Positions 45,238 to 54,955 of a DNA stretch of 64,000 bases are shown one piece after another (the first letter of the stretch is position 1; each line of letters starts with the position of its first letter). The position numbers and the translations under genes were made by a program. The notes below the pieces were generated by a model. The model was given only the letters and a program-made list of their open reading frames with translations. It was not told where the DNA came from and made no database searches. Origin of the DNA: Paraneptunicella aestuarii (GTDB lineage Bacteria; Pseudomonadota; Gammaproteobacteria; Enterobacterales; Alteromonadaceae). The stretch covers positions 868,001-932,000 of the forward strand of contig NZ_CP074570.1 in assembly GCF_019900845.1 (NCBI RefSeq), given 5' to 3'.

Positions 45238-46461
45238 ATGCGTATTTCAACAAATCAGTTATTTGACAGAAGTATTCAGGGCATCCTGGATAATCAGGGT
45301 GATTTGTCTGATATTCAGCAGCAACTTTCTTCAGGGAAAAAGCTACTTCGCCCGTCGGATGATCCTGTTGGTGCTGCGCAGGTAGTACGCCTTACCGAAG
45401 AATTGGATCGTATCGAACAGTTTAAAAAGAATAATACATTGCTCGAAAATGCCTTATCCCAGGAAGAAGCCATTCTTAGTGGTGTTACCGAGGCAGGGCT
45501 TCGTACTCGTCAACTTGCGATCCAGGCCGGTAATGGTGTCAATACCATTGAAGACAGACGAGCACTGGGCATTGAGATTGGTCAAATCCGAGATCAGATA
45601 TTTGACTTGATGAATAGTCGAAATGCTGACGGTGAATACATTTTCGCAGGCTTTCAGTCTGACTCTCCGGCTTTCATTTATGATGCCACCGCTGCTGGAA
45701 ATAAATACCAGTTTCAGGGCGACGATGGTCAAAATGAAATTCAGATTTCCAACACTGTGCGTGTCGAAAGTGGTGATTCTGGCAAAGTGGTATTCGAAGA
45801 TGTGTTAGCTCGTTTGAAAGGTAATATTACGGGAGGAACGGCGGGTTCTTCAAGTATGAAGATCACTCAGCAGAGCTCGTTTGATTTTTTCCACAAGACC
45901 AATTACGACGCAGTTACGGCAGCCAATAACGTTTATCGAGGAACGGTAAATGGTGCGGGTAACCAGGTTGATTTTATTAATGTGGGCACTGGTGCTGCGG
46001 TGGGTTCTGTGGCGTTTACTTCAGGTCAACCATTTACCTTCAAAGGTCTGGAATTTGATGTAACGGCAACGGCAGGGCAAACGGTCGAGTTTACATTGCA
46101 GCAACCAGAGAAAAAGAATATTGCTGAAACATTAAACGATTTCTACATTGCATTAAACGATGCCAATATCTCGGATTCCGATTATGCTGCGGCACTGGAT
46201 GATGTCATTGTCGGTTTGGATAACGCCTTGCAAGCGGTGGCAGACGCCAATTCTGCGGTAGGTGGACGTTTGAATGTGGCGGAATCGGTACTTAAATCTA
46301 ATCTGGATTTGGAAATCGCCAATAAATCAGCGCGTTCTGACATTGAAGATGTCGATTATGCCGTTGCGGTTTCTGAATTAAGTAAACAGGAAACCGCGTT
46401 GCAGGCTGCTCAGGCGACATTTTCTCGAGTGACGCAGCTTTCTTTGTTTGATTATATTTAA
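45238..46461 (+). CDS. flgL: Hook-filament junction protein FlgL (HAP3)
   Basis: 407 aa. N-terminal MRISTNQLFDRSIQGILDNQ, then QQLSSGKKLLRPSDDPVGAA, and C-terminal VSELSKQETALQAAQATFSR with VTQLSLFDYI are diagnostic of FlgL. It starts 10 bp after flgK. The operon ends here with a strong bidirectional hairpin shared with the convergent metR. Confidence 0.95.
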   Translation: MRISTNQLFDRSIQGILDNQGDLSDIQQQLSSGKKLLRPSDDPVGAAQVVRLTEELDRIEQFKKNNTLLENALSQEEAILSGVTEAGLRTRQLAIQAGNGVNTIEDRRALGIEIGQIRDQIFDLMNSRNADGEYIFAGFQSDSPAFIYDATAAGNKYQFQGDDGQNEIQISNTVRVESGDSGKVVFEDVLARLKGNITGGTAGSSSMKITQQSSFDFFHKTNYDAVTAANNVYRGTVNGAGNQVDFINVGTGAAVGSVAFTSGQPFTFKGLEFDVTATAGQTVEFTLQQPEKKNIAETLNDFYIALNDANISDSDYAAALDDVIVGLDNALQAVADANSAVGGRLNVAESVLKSNLDLEIANKSARSDIEDVDYAVAVSELSKQETALQAAQATFSRVTQLSLFDYI

Positions 46462-46476
46462 TCAGTTTTTGCTTAT

Positions 46477-46510
46477 AGCTTGATAGTAAGATAGCGCTTA
46501 CTATCAAGCT
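46477..46510. terminator. Bidirectional terminator between flgL and metR
   Basis: AGCTTGATAGTAA (46477-46489) and TTACTATCAAGCT (46498-46510): a perfect 13-bp stem with an 8-base loop. The metR stop codon lies inside the right arm. The AT-rich tails suit both directions moderately. Confidence 0.75.
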
Positions 46511-47394
46511 AATAATTCTAATCCCGCCATTTGAATAAAATCGTTGATGTAATCCACTTGCCTGTCTTCATTTCTTATCCCTAAAAATATTTGTTTATGA
46601 ATACCTTCTTCGCCAAAGCGTATCCCCTGAATATTCATTTGTTTTGCGTAATCGCGAATTAACCATCCGGGGAGTGCCGCTACGCCTCTGTTGGCTGCAA
46701 CCATTTGCAGCATGATTTCAGTGGTTTCAATGATTTTATGCTTTTTGACTGTACATCCGGCAGGCACTAAAAAACGACTGAAAATGTCTAACCGAGAAGG
46801 TTCTACCGGATAAGTAATGAGCGTTTCATTGATTAAATCGTGAGGTTGTACATGAGGTTTATCGGCTAAAGGATGATCCCTGGCAACCACAAGTTGATGT
46901 TCATAATCAAATACGGGAATAAAATCGACGCCCGGTTTGAACAAAGGATCGGGCGTTACCAGCAAATCAATTTCATATCCTCGCAGTGCTCCCATGCCTC
47001 CAAACTGAAATTCCTGTTTTACGTCCATTTCTACGTCTGGCCATTTTTTCAGAAACGGCTCTACCACTTTCAATAACCACTGATAGCAAGGGTGGCATTC
47101 CATTCCGATGCGTAAAAGACCTCGCTGACCTTTAGCGATTTGACTTAACAACAATTCGGCTTGTTCAAATTGAGGATTAATTCGATTTGCCAAAGAAAGA
47201 ATGAGTTTTCCTGCCTGAGTCAGCTTTAATGTTCTTCCCTGTTTTTCCCAGACTTTCATACCTAATTGGTTTTCGAGCTTTTTGATGGCATGACTTAATG
47301 CCGATTGAGTTAAATGCAGCTCTTCCGCTGCTTCAGTCACAGTGCCGGTTTTCACAACACTTTGCAAAATGGATAAATGGTAACGTTCTAACAT
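46504..47394 (-). CDS. metR: LysR-type regulator MetR
   Basis: 296 aa. N-terminal LysR helix-turn-helix (about 1-60; TVTEAAEELHLTQSALSHAI) and a C-terminal effector-binding domain (about 90-295). Divergent placement directly opposite metE with a MetR-type site between them identifies it as MetR, which activates metE in response to homocysteine. The intergenic region is under 100 bp. Confidence 0.93.
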   Translation of the reverse strand: MLERYHLSILQSVVKTGTVTEAAEELHLTQSALSHAIKKLENQLGMKVWEKQGRTLKLTQAGKLILSLANRINPQFEQAELLLSQIAKGQRGLLRIGMECHPCYQWLLKVVEPFLKKWPDVEMDVKQEFQFGGMGALRGYEIDLLVTPDPLFKPGVDFIPVFDYEHQLVVARDHPLADKPHVQPHDLINETLITYPVEPSRLDIFSRFLVPAGCTVKKHKIIETTEIMLQMVAANRGVAALPGWLIRDYAKQMNIQGIRFGEEGIHKQIFLGIRNEDRQVDYINDFIQMAGLELLA

Positions 47395-47400
47395 TATTTA

Positions 47401-47413
47401 TGAATGAAATTCA
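47401..47413. promoter_or_regulatory. MetR binding site
   Basis: TGAATGAAATTCA fits the known MetR consensus TGAA-N5-TTCA exactly and lies 6 bp upstream of the metR start, in the metR-metE intergenic region. Confidence 0.65.
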
Positions 47414-47492
47414 TGGGATTCTGAAAATATACCATTTTTATACATGAATTGAGCTCGCTAGCATAGGAGAAAAATAACTGGCGGAGTAGATA

Positions 47493-49772
47493 ATGACCAA
47501 AATACATAACCTGGGGTTTCCTCGAATTGGGGCAAACAGAGAATTGAAATTTGCAGTTGAGAAGTATTGGCAAAACGAAAGTTCGCTTGAAGAATTGCTG
47601 CTTGTGAGTAACCAAATTAGTCATGAGAATATTGAACTTCAGGCGAATCTGGATTTTGTGCCTGTTGGCGATTTTTCCTTGTATGACCACGTGTTGGATC
47701 ATAGTTTCTTGTTGGGAAATATAGCCTCTCGTTTTATCCGAGATAATGAAGCGTCAATAGATAGTTATTTTCGTGCCGCGAGAGGCAGAGCTCCAGCGGA
47801 TGGCGCTTGTTGCAATACTGCCGCAGGGGAAATGACAAAGTGGTTTGACACCAACTATCATTTCATTGTGCCGGAAGTGTCTGCTGACACTCGTTTCACC
47901 TTAAATGCCGATGCGCTGATCAAGAATATTCAGCAAGTACGTTCCCAAGGCTATGAAGTGAAACCCGTTTTGCTTGGGCCTTTGACTTATCTATATTTGA
48001 GTAAAGCAAAGGATGATATTGATCCGTTGTCGCTATTGGAACCCTTGATTACTGTCTACTCCGAATTACTGGAGAAGCTGGTTCGAATTGGCGTTGACTG
48101 GGTACAAATGGATGAGCCTGTTCTGGTACTGGAGCTGTCTGAAAAATGGAAGTTGGCATATCGCTACGCTTATAAATGCTTCAGTCATTCAAGCCCTAAA
48201 TTGCTATTAACGACTTACTTTGGTGATTTGGGCGACAACCTTGAATTAGCGACGCAATTGCCCGTTGCTGGATTACACATTGATGCAGTGCGTGGGCGAG
48301 ATTCTGTCGAGGATGTTTTAAATGCGTTATCTAATGACAAAGTGTTATCGCTGGGTGTGATTGATGGACGCAATATCTGGAAATCGGATCTCAACAAAAT
48401 ACTGGATTGGGTCGAGCCTATTGCTCTGAAAAGACAAAACCAGCTTTGGCTAGCGCCCTCCTGTTCATTACTGCATGTTCCGGTTGATTTAGATGTTGAG
48501 CAACATATCGAACCAGACATTAAGCAGTGGTTAGCCTTTGCAAAACAGAAGCTTCAAGAGCTGTGTATTTTGGGAAAAGCGTTGAAAAAAGGGCGGCAAT
48601 CGGTTGCAGTAGAGCTGGCTGATAACGCTGAAGCCATTGCGTTACGTAAAGGTTCTTCCAGAGTTCATAACCCGGTTGTGCAACATCGTATGCAAAATGT
48701 CAGTTCTGCTGATTATGAGCGCCAAAGTACCTATGATGTGCGTAGAGAAAAACAGGATATTCGTTTTAACTTGCCGCGTTTTCCCACAACAACGATCGGT
48801 TCTTTTCCGCAAACCAAAGAGATCCGTCGCGCTCGTCGAGATTTTAAACGAGGAGAATTGAGCGAAGCTGAGTACAAGTCTTTCATCGAATCACAAATTG
48901 ATGATTGCATTCAGAAACAGGAAGAACTGGATCTGGATGTATTTGTTCATGGTGAAGCCGAACGTAATGACATGGTTGAGTATTTCGGTGAACAACTGGA
49001 TGGATTTGTGTTTAGCCAGTTTGGTTGGGTTCAGTCCTATGGTTCCCGTTGCGTTAAGCCGCCCATTATTTTTGGAGATGTTTCTCGTCCGAAGGTCATG
49101 ACGGTTGAATGGACTCGATATGCGCAGTCGCTTACCGACAAACCCATGAAAGGTATGTTAACGGGGCCTGTGACTATTCTTAACTGGTCTTTTGTGCGAG
49201 ATGATCAACCGAGAGCTGATACCTGTAAGCAAATTGCATTAGCTATTCGTGATGAAGTACAGGATTTGCAAGCGGCGGGGATTCGTATGATCCAGATAGA
49301 TGAAGCGGCACTAAGAGAAGGATTGCCGCTGAAAAAATCCGATTGGCATGAGTATTTACAGTGGGCGGTTGATGCTTTTCGTTTGTGCGCCAATGGTGTG
49401 GAAGACGACACCCAAATTCACACTCATATGTGTTATTCCGAATTTAACGATATCATTGAATCCATCGCACGCCTGGATGCTGACGTGATTACCATAGAAA
49501 CTTCCCGTTCCGATATGGAATTGCTGGACGCTTTCGATAGTTTCTCGTACCCCAATGATATTGGCCCGGGAGTATACGATATTCATTCACCTAATATTCC
49601 AAGCGTGGAAGAGATGCTTTCTCTACTGCAAAAGGCGGCAGAAAAACTGCCGGTGAAACAGCTTTGGATCAATCCTGATTGTGGTTTGAAAACTCGTCGT
49701 TGGGAAGAAGTGATACCTGCTTTGCAAAATATGGTGACCGCAGCCAAGCAGTTACGCACATTATTCAAATAA
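47493..49772 (+). CDS. metE: Cobalamin-independent methionine synthase MetE
   Basis: 759 aa, the usual length. It transfers a methyl group from 5-methyltetrahydropteroyltri-glutamate to homocysteine. N-terminal [20 protein letters not shown], the core [16 protein letters not shown] (about 431-446), [29 protein letters not shown] (zinc His and Cys) and the end [15 protein letters not shown] (zinc Cys) are all intact. Activated by the divergent metR. Confidence 0.97.
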   Translation: MTKIHNLGFPRIGANRELKFAVEKYWQNESSLEELLLVSNQISHENIELQANLDFVPVGDFSLYDHVLDHSFLLGNIASRFIRDNEASIDSYFRAARGRAPADGACCNTAAGEMTKWFDTNYHFIVPEVSADTRFTLNADALIKNIQQVRSQGYEVKPVLLGPLTYLYLSKAKDDIDPLSLLEPLITVYSELLEKLVRIGVDWVQMDEPVLVLELSEKWKLAYRYAYKCFSHSSPKLLLTTYFGDLGDNLELATQLPVAGLHIDAVRGRDSVEDVLNALSNDKVLSLGVIDGRNIWKSDLNKILDWVEPIALKRQNQLWLAPSCSLLHVPVDLDVEQHIEPDIKQWLAFAKQKLQELCILGKALKKGRQSVAVELADNAEAIALRKGSSRVHNPVVQHRMQNVSSADYERQSTYDVRREKQDIRFNLPRFPTTTIGSFPQTKEIRRARRDFKRGELSEAEYKSFIESQIDDCIQKQEELDLDVFVHGEAERNDMVEYFGEQLDGFVFSQFGWVQSYGSRCVKPPIIFGDVSRPKVMTVEWTRYAQSLTDKPMKGMLTGPVTILNWSFVRDDQPRADTCKQIALAIRDEVQDLQAAGIRMIQIDEAALREGLPLKKSDWHEYLQWAVDAFRLCANGVEDDTQIHTHMCYSEFNDIIESIARLDADVITIETSRSDMELLDAFDSFSYPNDIGPGVYDIHSPNIPSVEEMLSLLQKAAEKLPVKQLWINPDCGLKTRRWEEVIPALQNMVTAAKQLRTLFK

Positions 49773-49792
49773 ATAAATTGATTGTGAGTGGC

Positions 49793-49817
49793 GATGGCAA
49801 GGACATTCCTTGCCATC
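49793..49817. terminator. Hairpin between metE and the convergent sialidase-like gene
   Basis: GATGGCAAGG-ACATT-CCTTGCCATC, a perfect 10-bp stem with a 5-base loop, followed on the plus strand by TCCTTATTTCT. It lies 20 bp after metE and just beyond the minus-strand gene's stop. Confidence 0.7.
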
Positions 49818-49826
49818 TCCTTATTT

Positions 49827-50765
49827 CTAATCGTTTTCTAATTTTAATTTGGCTAAATAGATCTGGCAGCGCTGATTTTCATGAGTGGAGTAGTAGCTCA
49901 GCAAAGCATGGTCATCATGGATAACCAAACCTGGATAGGCATTGTCGCCAGCGGAAGGAAGTATCAGTTGACGTGTCAATTTTCCAGAATCTAATTCAAG
50001 AGTTGAAACCACGGTTCTTGGTTGACGATTTAACCATTGTCTGCCGGATACTAACAGGGTGTTAGAGTTAAGCGGTTGCATTACCGGGCTGGCATAGTAT
50101 TCACCAAGATCTTGCCATTGCCATTGAGTATAAGGGGGCTTTGAACGGCCTAATTGCGCTGTACAAGAATCAGCATCTCTGCGGATCAAAGCATACATGA
50201 CACCGTCGTTATCAACATGGATATCTGATTCATTTGGATAGCCAAGGCCATGTTTTTGTAAGCTCATTACTGAGGCTTTTTTGAGTTCAAATGTTCTTCC
50301 TGGAACGCCGGCATATAAATCCAGTGCTTGCTCTACTCTGTTGTAAGCCAGTCCATAAGCATTGTTGGTATACCATCTCAAGCGCCAAAGCCACCAGTAG
50401 CTTGGGCCGAAAAATTGAGGTTGTGACCAGCTTTTGCCATTCACTGAGTACCAAACCATTGAACGCGTCCATCGAGTACGATTTTCTTCATCAGCAAATC
50501 GCGCATAGCTGATGAGCATTAAACGACCATCAGGAGCAATGGTTAGTTTGGGATCTCTTAAATCGGCTTTGGAAACAGTTAAAGTATCAGACCAAATTTT
50601 GTCGCCTTCTTCGTCCAAAGTCAGAATTTTGATTCTGCCATCTGCGCTAATGTGATTTGTTGCTTCTCTAAAACAACAGAAATATTCATTTTTGAATTCA
50701 CATAAATCGGTAAATGCATTGTGGCGAGGTGATTGCCAGATCGATTTTACCCACTCTATTTTCAT
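49827..50765 (-). CDS. Sialidase-like (BNR/Asp-box type) beta-propeller protein, function unknown
   Basis: 312 aa, no signal peptide. It reads as repeated beta-propeller blades with sialidase-family features: CCFREATNHISADGRIKIL near the N terminus, DPKLTIAPDGRLMLI, NESDIHVDNDGVMYALIRRD, and a late GDNAYPGLVIHDDHALLSYY. Related proteins are often annotated as exo-alpha-sialidase or glycoside hydrolase, but I cannot assign catalytic residues, and the lack of a signal peptide argues against a secreted sialidase. It lies alone between metE (convergent) and the flagellins, near the pseudaminic acid genes; the link is only positional. Confidence 0.7.
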   Translation of the reverse strand: MKIEWVKSIWQSPRHNAFTDLCEFKNEYFCCFREATNHISADGRIKILTLDEEGDKIWSDTLTVSKADLRDPKLTIAPDGRLMLISYARFADEENRTRWTRSMVWYSVNGKSWSQPQFFGPSYWWLWRLRWYTNNAYGLAYNRVEQALDLYAGVPGRTFELKKASVMSLQKHGLGYPNESDIHVDNDGVMYALIRRDADSCTAQLGRSKPPYTQWQWQDLGEYYASPVMQPLNSNTLLVSGRQWLNRQPRTVVSTLELDSGKLTRQLILPSAGDNAYPGLVIHDDHALLSYYSTHENQRCQIYLAKLKLEND

Positions 50766-50894
50766 TTTTTCAGATCTTTTTTACGCAATTTAAATTGCTC
50801 GATAAGCCGCATGTTATCAGGCATTTATCTTCCTTAATAGTCAGAAAATTGGCACTTGAAAAATTCACAGATGAAGAAATTTTGGATTTTTTAC

Positions 50895-50921
50895 TAAAGG
50901 GAAATCTGGCTGCGTCGATAA
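50895..50921 (+). promoter_or_regulatory. Sigma-28 promoter for flagellin 1
   Basis: TAAAGGGA, 11 bases, GTCGATAA. The leader to the ATG at 51060 is about 130 nt. The rest of the 294-bp gap 50766-51059 shows a GACGAT/ATCGTC palindrome near 50984 and the ribosome-binding region. Confidence 0.8.
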
Positions 50922-51059
50922 CCTAAGCGAGAGAGCCAGTGACAGTAAATACTATTAGGTAACTTACTGTTTTTATTAACCATATGACGATTATTATCGT
51001 CAGGTACCAGTGTATATTTAGAAAAGCACTGGGAGATTAAGAGTGTAGGAGGGACAGTT

Positions 51060-51887
51060 ATGTCCGGTTTATATGTAAATACCAACGTATCTTCATTGAA
51101 CGCACAGCGTCAATTATTCAACTCTGGAAATGCTTTAGGCACTTCATTCGAAAGATTATCATCAGGTTTCCGTATTAACCGCGCTGCAGACGATGCTGCT
51201 GGTTTGCAAATCACGGATCGTATGACTTCTCAAATTCAAGGTCTTAACCAAGCTGTTCGTAACGCGAACGATGCTATTTCTCTTGCGCAAACTGCTGAAG
51301 GTGCGTTAGGTGAGGTAACAAATGGCTTACAACGTATTCGTCAACTAGCTGTTCAATCACAAAATGGTATCAACACTTCTGCAGACCGCTTGGCTTTGCA
51401 AAAAGAAGTATCAGCAATCAAGGCAGAAATCAGCCGTGTTGCACAAACAACTCAATTCGCAGGCGTTAACGTACTAAGTGGTGGCTATTCTGCTGCTTTC
51501 CTGGTTGGTGCAAACGCAGGTCAGACTATTTCTGTTAACTTGTCTCGTACTGGTGGCTTCGGTGCTTCTGGTCTGAGCTTGACTAACACTACCGTTGCGA
51601 CTCATGCTGGTGCTTCTGCCGCGATTGCTTCTATCGACGCAGCGATTTCTACTATCGGAGCTACCAGAGCTGACTTGGGTGCGCTGCAAAACCGCTTCCA
51701 GTCTACTATTCGTAACTTGAGTAACATCTCTGAAAACGTATCAGGCGCTCGTTCACGTATCCGTGATACTGACTTCGCAACTGAAACTGCTGAGTTGACT
51801 CGTAACCAGATCATCCAACAAGCCAGTACAACTGTATTGAGTCAGGCGAACCAACGTCCTCAAGCTGCATTGTCATTGTTAGGATAA
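51060..51887 (+). CDS. fliC: Flagellin (paralogue 1 of 4)
   Basis: 275 aa. It has conserved flagellin ends only: N-terminal [20 protein letters not shown] and [21 protein letters not shown]-terminal [20 protein letters not shown] and [17 protein letters not shown]. The short variable centre (about 150-200) means no large D2/D3 domains, as in Shewanella-type flagellins. Its [26 protein letters not shown] pattern is shared with paralogue 4 and differs from paralogues 2 and 3. Sigma-28 promoter at 50895. ATG follows AGGAGGG. Confidence 0.97.
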   Translation: MSGLYVNTNVSSLNAQRQLFNSGNALGTSFERLSSGFRINRAADDAAGLQITDRMTSQIQGLNQAVRNANDAISLAQTAEGALGEVTNGLQRIRQLAVQSQNGINTSADRLALQKEVSAIKAEISRVAQTTQFAGVNVLSGGYSAAFLVGANAGQTISVNLSRTGGFGASGLSLTNTTVATHAGASAAIASIDAAISTIGATRADLGALQNRFQSTIRNLSNISENVSGARSRIRDTDFATETAELTRNQIIQQASTTVLSQANQRPQAALSLLG

Positions 51888-51900
51888 TCGCTCATTAAAA

Positions 51901-52000
51901 GTTCTGTCTGAACTGAGGACGCCAGGAGGTAGATTTCAGGAAGAGGTAAAAGTCAGACAGAACAGAGCAACGCTCACTCACTCCAATCGTGAGCATAGGC
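51901..52000 (+). repeat. Conserved flagellin intergenic element, copy 1
   Basis: GTTCTGTCTGA (51901-51911) and TCAGACAGAAC (51953-51963) form a perfect 11-bp inverted repeat. The loop carries ACGCCAGGAGGTAG (51919-51932) and several GGA triplets; CAGAGCAACGCTC and AGCATAGGC follow. The same blocks in the same order recur after flagellin 2. Confidence 0.7.
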
Positions 52001-52018
52001 CGGGGAAAATCCCCGGCC
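51998..52018 (+). terminator. Terminator after flagellin 1
   Basis: GGCCGGGGA-AAA-TCCCCGGCC, a 9-bp GC-rich stem followed by AACCTTTT. The rest of the 435-bp gap 51888-52322 holds the repeat element upstream and a sigma-28-like promoter downstream. Confidence 0.82.
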
Positions 52019-52139
52019 AACCTTTTAAAAAACGAACTGAAAAGAAGAAAAATACACCAAATTAATCACCAATAGGCTACAAAATATTATTTATAACTAA
52101 TTGAAAAATAAGACTATTCAAAAAAACTTATTTTTTTTC

Positions 52140-52167
52140 TAAAGTAATTTTTGCTTCTCGACGATAC
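52140..52167 (+). promoter_or_regulatory. Sigma-28-like promoter for flagellin 2
   Basis: TAAAGTAA, 12 bases, GACGATAC. One base longer spacing than ideal, and the -10 matches six of eight consensus positions. The leader would be about 150 nt. Confidence 0.6.
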
Positions 52168-52322
52168 ATAGAGCAAAGGCACTGAGCAATTAACAAAAAT
52201 AACAAGCCAGAGCCAAGATAAGAGTCAATAAAAAAACAATAAAAACCAGACCTTATCAACCAGACCACAAACAAAAATAACAATTGGTCTGTTGCTTATA
52301 AAAATCGTTAGGAGAAACAAAA

Positions 52323-53153
52323 ATGAGCTTATTCGTAAACACTAATGTGTCGTCGTTGAATGCGACACGCCAATTGTTCAATTCAAATATTGCATTAAGT
52401 ACAGCATTTGAACGTTTATCTTCTGGTTTCAGAATCAACAGTTCAAAAGATGACGCAGCTGGTCTACAAATTTCAGACCGTATGACTGCCCAAATCCAAG
52501 GTTTAAACCAGGCTGTTCGTAACGCAAATGATGGTATTTCGCTAGCGCAAACCGCAGAAGGTGCGTTATCTGAAACAACTACTGCTTTACAACGTATTCG
52601 TGTGTTGGCAGTTCAATCACAAAACGGTATCAACTCATCAGCCGACCGCTTGGCACTACAAAAAGAAGTGTCTGCATTAAAAGCTGAAATCAGCCGTATT
52701 GCTTCAACAACTCAATTTGCCGGTGTGACTATTCTGAATGGAGCTTATTCTGCTGTATTCCTGGTAGGTGCCAACGCAGGCCAGTCAATTAGCGTCAATA
52801 TTTCTCGTGCTGGTGGTGGTTATGGTGCATCCGGTTTGGGATTGGCCAATACGACGGTAGCGACAGCGCAAGGTGCATCGGCAGCAATCACCGCAATTGA
52901 TAGTGCAATCTCTGTTATCGGCGGTGTTCGTGCAGACCTTGGTGCAATTCAAAACAGATTTCAATCAACCATTCGTAACCTGAGCAGCATCTCAGAGAAC
53001 GTATCAGCGGCAAGATCTCGCATCAAAGATACAGACTTTGCCGTCGAGACGGCAGAATTGACCCGTACCCAAATCTTGCAACAAGCGAGTACAACGGTGC
53101 TGAGTCAGGCGAATCAAAGACCACAAGCGGCATTAAGTCTACTGGGTGGTTAA
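52323..53153 (+). CDS. fliC: Flagellin (paralogue 2 of 4)
   Basis: 276 aa, ends conserved as in the other three copies. It belongs to the inner pair with paralogue 3: both carry [30 protein letters not shown] and [15 protein letters not shown] where copies 1 and 4 have different residues. Sigma-28-like promoter at 52140. The centre has [20 protein letters not shown]. Confidence 0.97.
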   Translation: MSLFVNTNVSSLNATRQLFNSNIALSTAFERLSSGFRINSSKDDAAGLQISDRMTAQIQGLNQAVRNANDGISLAQTAEGALSETTTALQRIRVLAVQSQNGINSSADRLALQKEVSALKAEISRIASTTQFAGVTILNGAYSAVFLVGANAGQSISVNISRAGGGYGASGLGLANTTVATAQGASAAITAIDSAISVIGGVRADLGAIQNRFQSTIRNLSSISENVSAARSRIKDTDFAVETAELTRTQILQQASTTVLSQANQRPQAALSLLGG

Positions 53154-53344
53154 TCCAGATAGACAGCTTCCTTGAACGATAGTTACGGTGTAAGGAAATA
53201 CAGTAACTATCGAAAAATAAAAGGAAAAGTTGGGTAGCAAATAACGGGGAAAAGCTGCACCTGACTAAAGATCGCAAGCGTTTTATTACCGGACATTTTT
53301 TAAAGACTATGTATTGAGGCAAGGATTGCCGGGTTATTCCGTGG

Positions 53345-53459
53345 CTTCTGGGGTAACAGCTGACTCACAGAACCAACGCCAGGAGGTAGTGAGGTATTGA
53401 GGTATTAGGCCATCAATCCTGTAAGTCAGCCAGAGCAAACGCTCCCTTTTAGCATAGGC
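53345..53459 (+). repeat. Conserved flagellin intergenic element, copy 2
   Basis: Shares ACGCCAGGAGGTAG (53376-53389), CAGAGCAAACGCTC and AGCATAGGC (53451-53459) with the element at 51901. Its arms GCTGACT (53359-53365) and AGTCAGC (53424-53430) again pair, with a different sequence. The 455-bp gap 53154-53608 also holds a 10-bp inverted repeat CGATAGTTAC / GTAACTATCG (53177-53212). I find no sigma-28 promoter in this gap. Confidence 0.65.
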
Positions 53460-53608
53460 TTTTGTTGTTTAAATGCCCAGCTAATTGTCTGTCAGAAAAC
53501 CGTCAGACATAAACTAAAAAGCACATAGTGTGCCAACAATTAAAAAAACTGAGCAACCTTGAATAAAACAAATAACAAAATCAAGGTAAAAACGTTAGGA
53601 GAAAAGCC

Positions 53609-54436
53609 ATGAGCTTATATGTAAATACCAATGTATCGTCACTAAATGCGACCAGACAGTTATTTAATAGCAACAATTCATTAAGTACATCATTTGAACG
53701 TTTGTCTTCAGGATTCAGAATTAACAGTTCAAAAGATGATGCAGCAGGTCTACAGATTTCAGACCGTATGACGGCACAGATTCAAGGTTTGAACCAAGCT
53801 GTGCGTAACGCGAACGACGGCATTTCTTTGGCGCAAACCGCAGAAGGTGCACTGGCTGAAACTACTACAGCATTGCAACGTATTCGTGTGTTGGCGGTGC
53901 AGTCGCAAAATGGTATTAACTCATCTGCCGATAGATTGGCACTGCAGAAAGAGGTATCGGCATTAAAAGCAGAAATTAGTCGAATCTCCTCGACGACTCA
54001 GTTCGCAGGTGTCACTATTCTTAATGGAACGTATTCGGCTGTTTTCCTGGTTGGCGCAAACGCCGGTCAGTCTATCAGCGTTAATATTTCTCGCTCGGGC
54101 GGTGGATTTGGAGCGTCTGGATTAGGTTTGGCGAACTTAACCGTTGCCACTGCACCAGGAGCTTCGGCTGCCATAGCTTCGATTGACGCCGCGATATCGA
54201 CGATTGGTAGTAAACGAGCAGATTTAGGTGCGATACAGAACCGTTTTCAGTCTACAATTAGAAACTTGAGTAGTATTTCCGAAAACGTATCGGCTGCTAG
54301 ATCACGTATCAAAGATACCGATTTTGCGGTAGAAACAGCGGAATTAACGAGAAATCAGATTTTACAACAGGCGAGTACAACTGTGCTGAGCCAGGCTAAC
54401 CAAAGACCGCAAGCTGCGTTGAGTCTTCTGGGTTAA
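53609..54436 (+). CDS. fliC: Flagellin (paralogue 3 of 4)
   Basis: 275 aa, close to paralogue 2 in the conserved ends ([28 protein letters not shown]) and in the centre ([20 protein letters not shown]). ATG follows TAGGAG. Unlike the other three, I cannot find a sigma-28 promoter upstream; it may use an unrecognised promoter or read-through from copy 2, after which I see no canonical terminator. Confidence 0.97.
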   Translation: MSLYVNTNVSSLNATRQLFNSNNSLSTSFERLSSGFRINSSKDDAAGLQISDRMTAQIQGLNQAVRNANDGISLAQTAEGALAETTTALQRIRVLAVQSQNGINSSADRLALQKEVSALKAEISRISSTTQFAGVTILNGTYSAVFLVGANAGQSISVNISRSGGGFGASGLGLANLTVATAPGASAAIASIDAAISTIGSKRADLGAIQNRFQSTIRNLSSISENVSAARSRIKDTDFAVETAELTRNQILQQASTTVLSQANQRPQAALSLLG

Positions 54437-54445
54437 TAGCCAACA

Positions 54446-54494
54446 CGGCGTTTCCTATAAGGGTGGAAGTGAGAGGCCAACCCCGGAAACGCCG
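54446..54494 (+). repeat. Inverted repeat downstream of flagellin 3
   Basis: CGGCGTTTCC (54446-54455) and GGAAACGCCG (54485-54494), a perfect 10-bp stem around a 29-base loop. It is followed at 54503-54516 by GATTAAGAGTGTAG, identical to part of the flagellin 1 leader (51035-51048). Confidence 0.6.
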
Positions 54495-54607
54495 GCCAAC
54501 AGGATTAAGAGTGTAGAAGTAGGTTGAGAGGCCAGTTTCAAATTCTTTATACCTGCTAGCCGGACTAGAACCGATTTTTTGCTCGAACTCCTAACGTGAG
54601 CAAGTTG

Positions 54608-54633
54608 GCCGGGTCATTTGACCCGGCTTTTTT
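54608..54633 (+). terminator. Terminator after flagellin 3
   Basis: GCCGGGTC-ATTT-GACCCGGC, an 8-bp perfect stem followed by six T (54628-54633). The remaining 54634-55144 of the 708-bp gap is AT-rich and shows no gene, only the sigma-28 promoter of flagellin 4. Confidence 0.92.
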
Positions 54634-54955
54634 ACGTCCGTATTCCCATCATTTCCCTTCAAATCTTCCGTAATCTTAAATGTGCAAGGATTCACATTCG
54701 GGAGCCACATTGTCTTACTGTCAAATTTTTGTTGTTGTGACCGATTCAACTTGTTCACGAAAATAATAAAGCAGGTATCGTGCCAAAGTTTCAAAACAAC
54801 AAAAATTCACTAAATTCTTTTTTAAATATCTGCCAAGTCATTAATACCTGTCAATGTCGATTTTCTGGTGTGGTCCTCAAACTCACTAAAATCATTAAAT
54901 AAACTCCTTTAAAAACATAAAGATAAAAATATTTAAATTTTTTTGATTTTTTTCC

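Noticed and set aside
50714..50926. Small plus-strand frame between the sialidase-like gene and flagellin 1
   Set aside because: It overlaps the start of the minus-strand gene and runs through the sigma-28 promoter; no protein signal.
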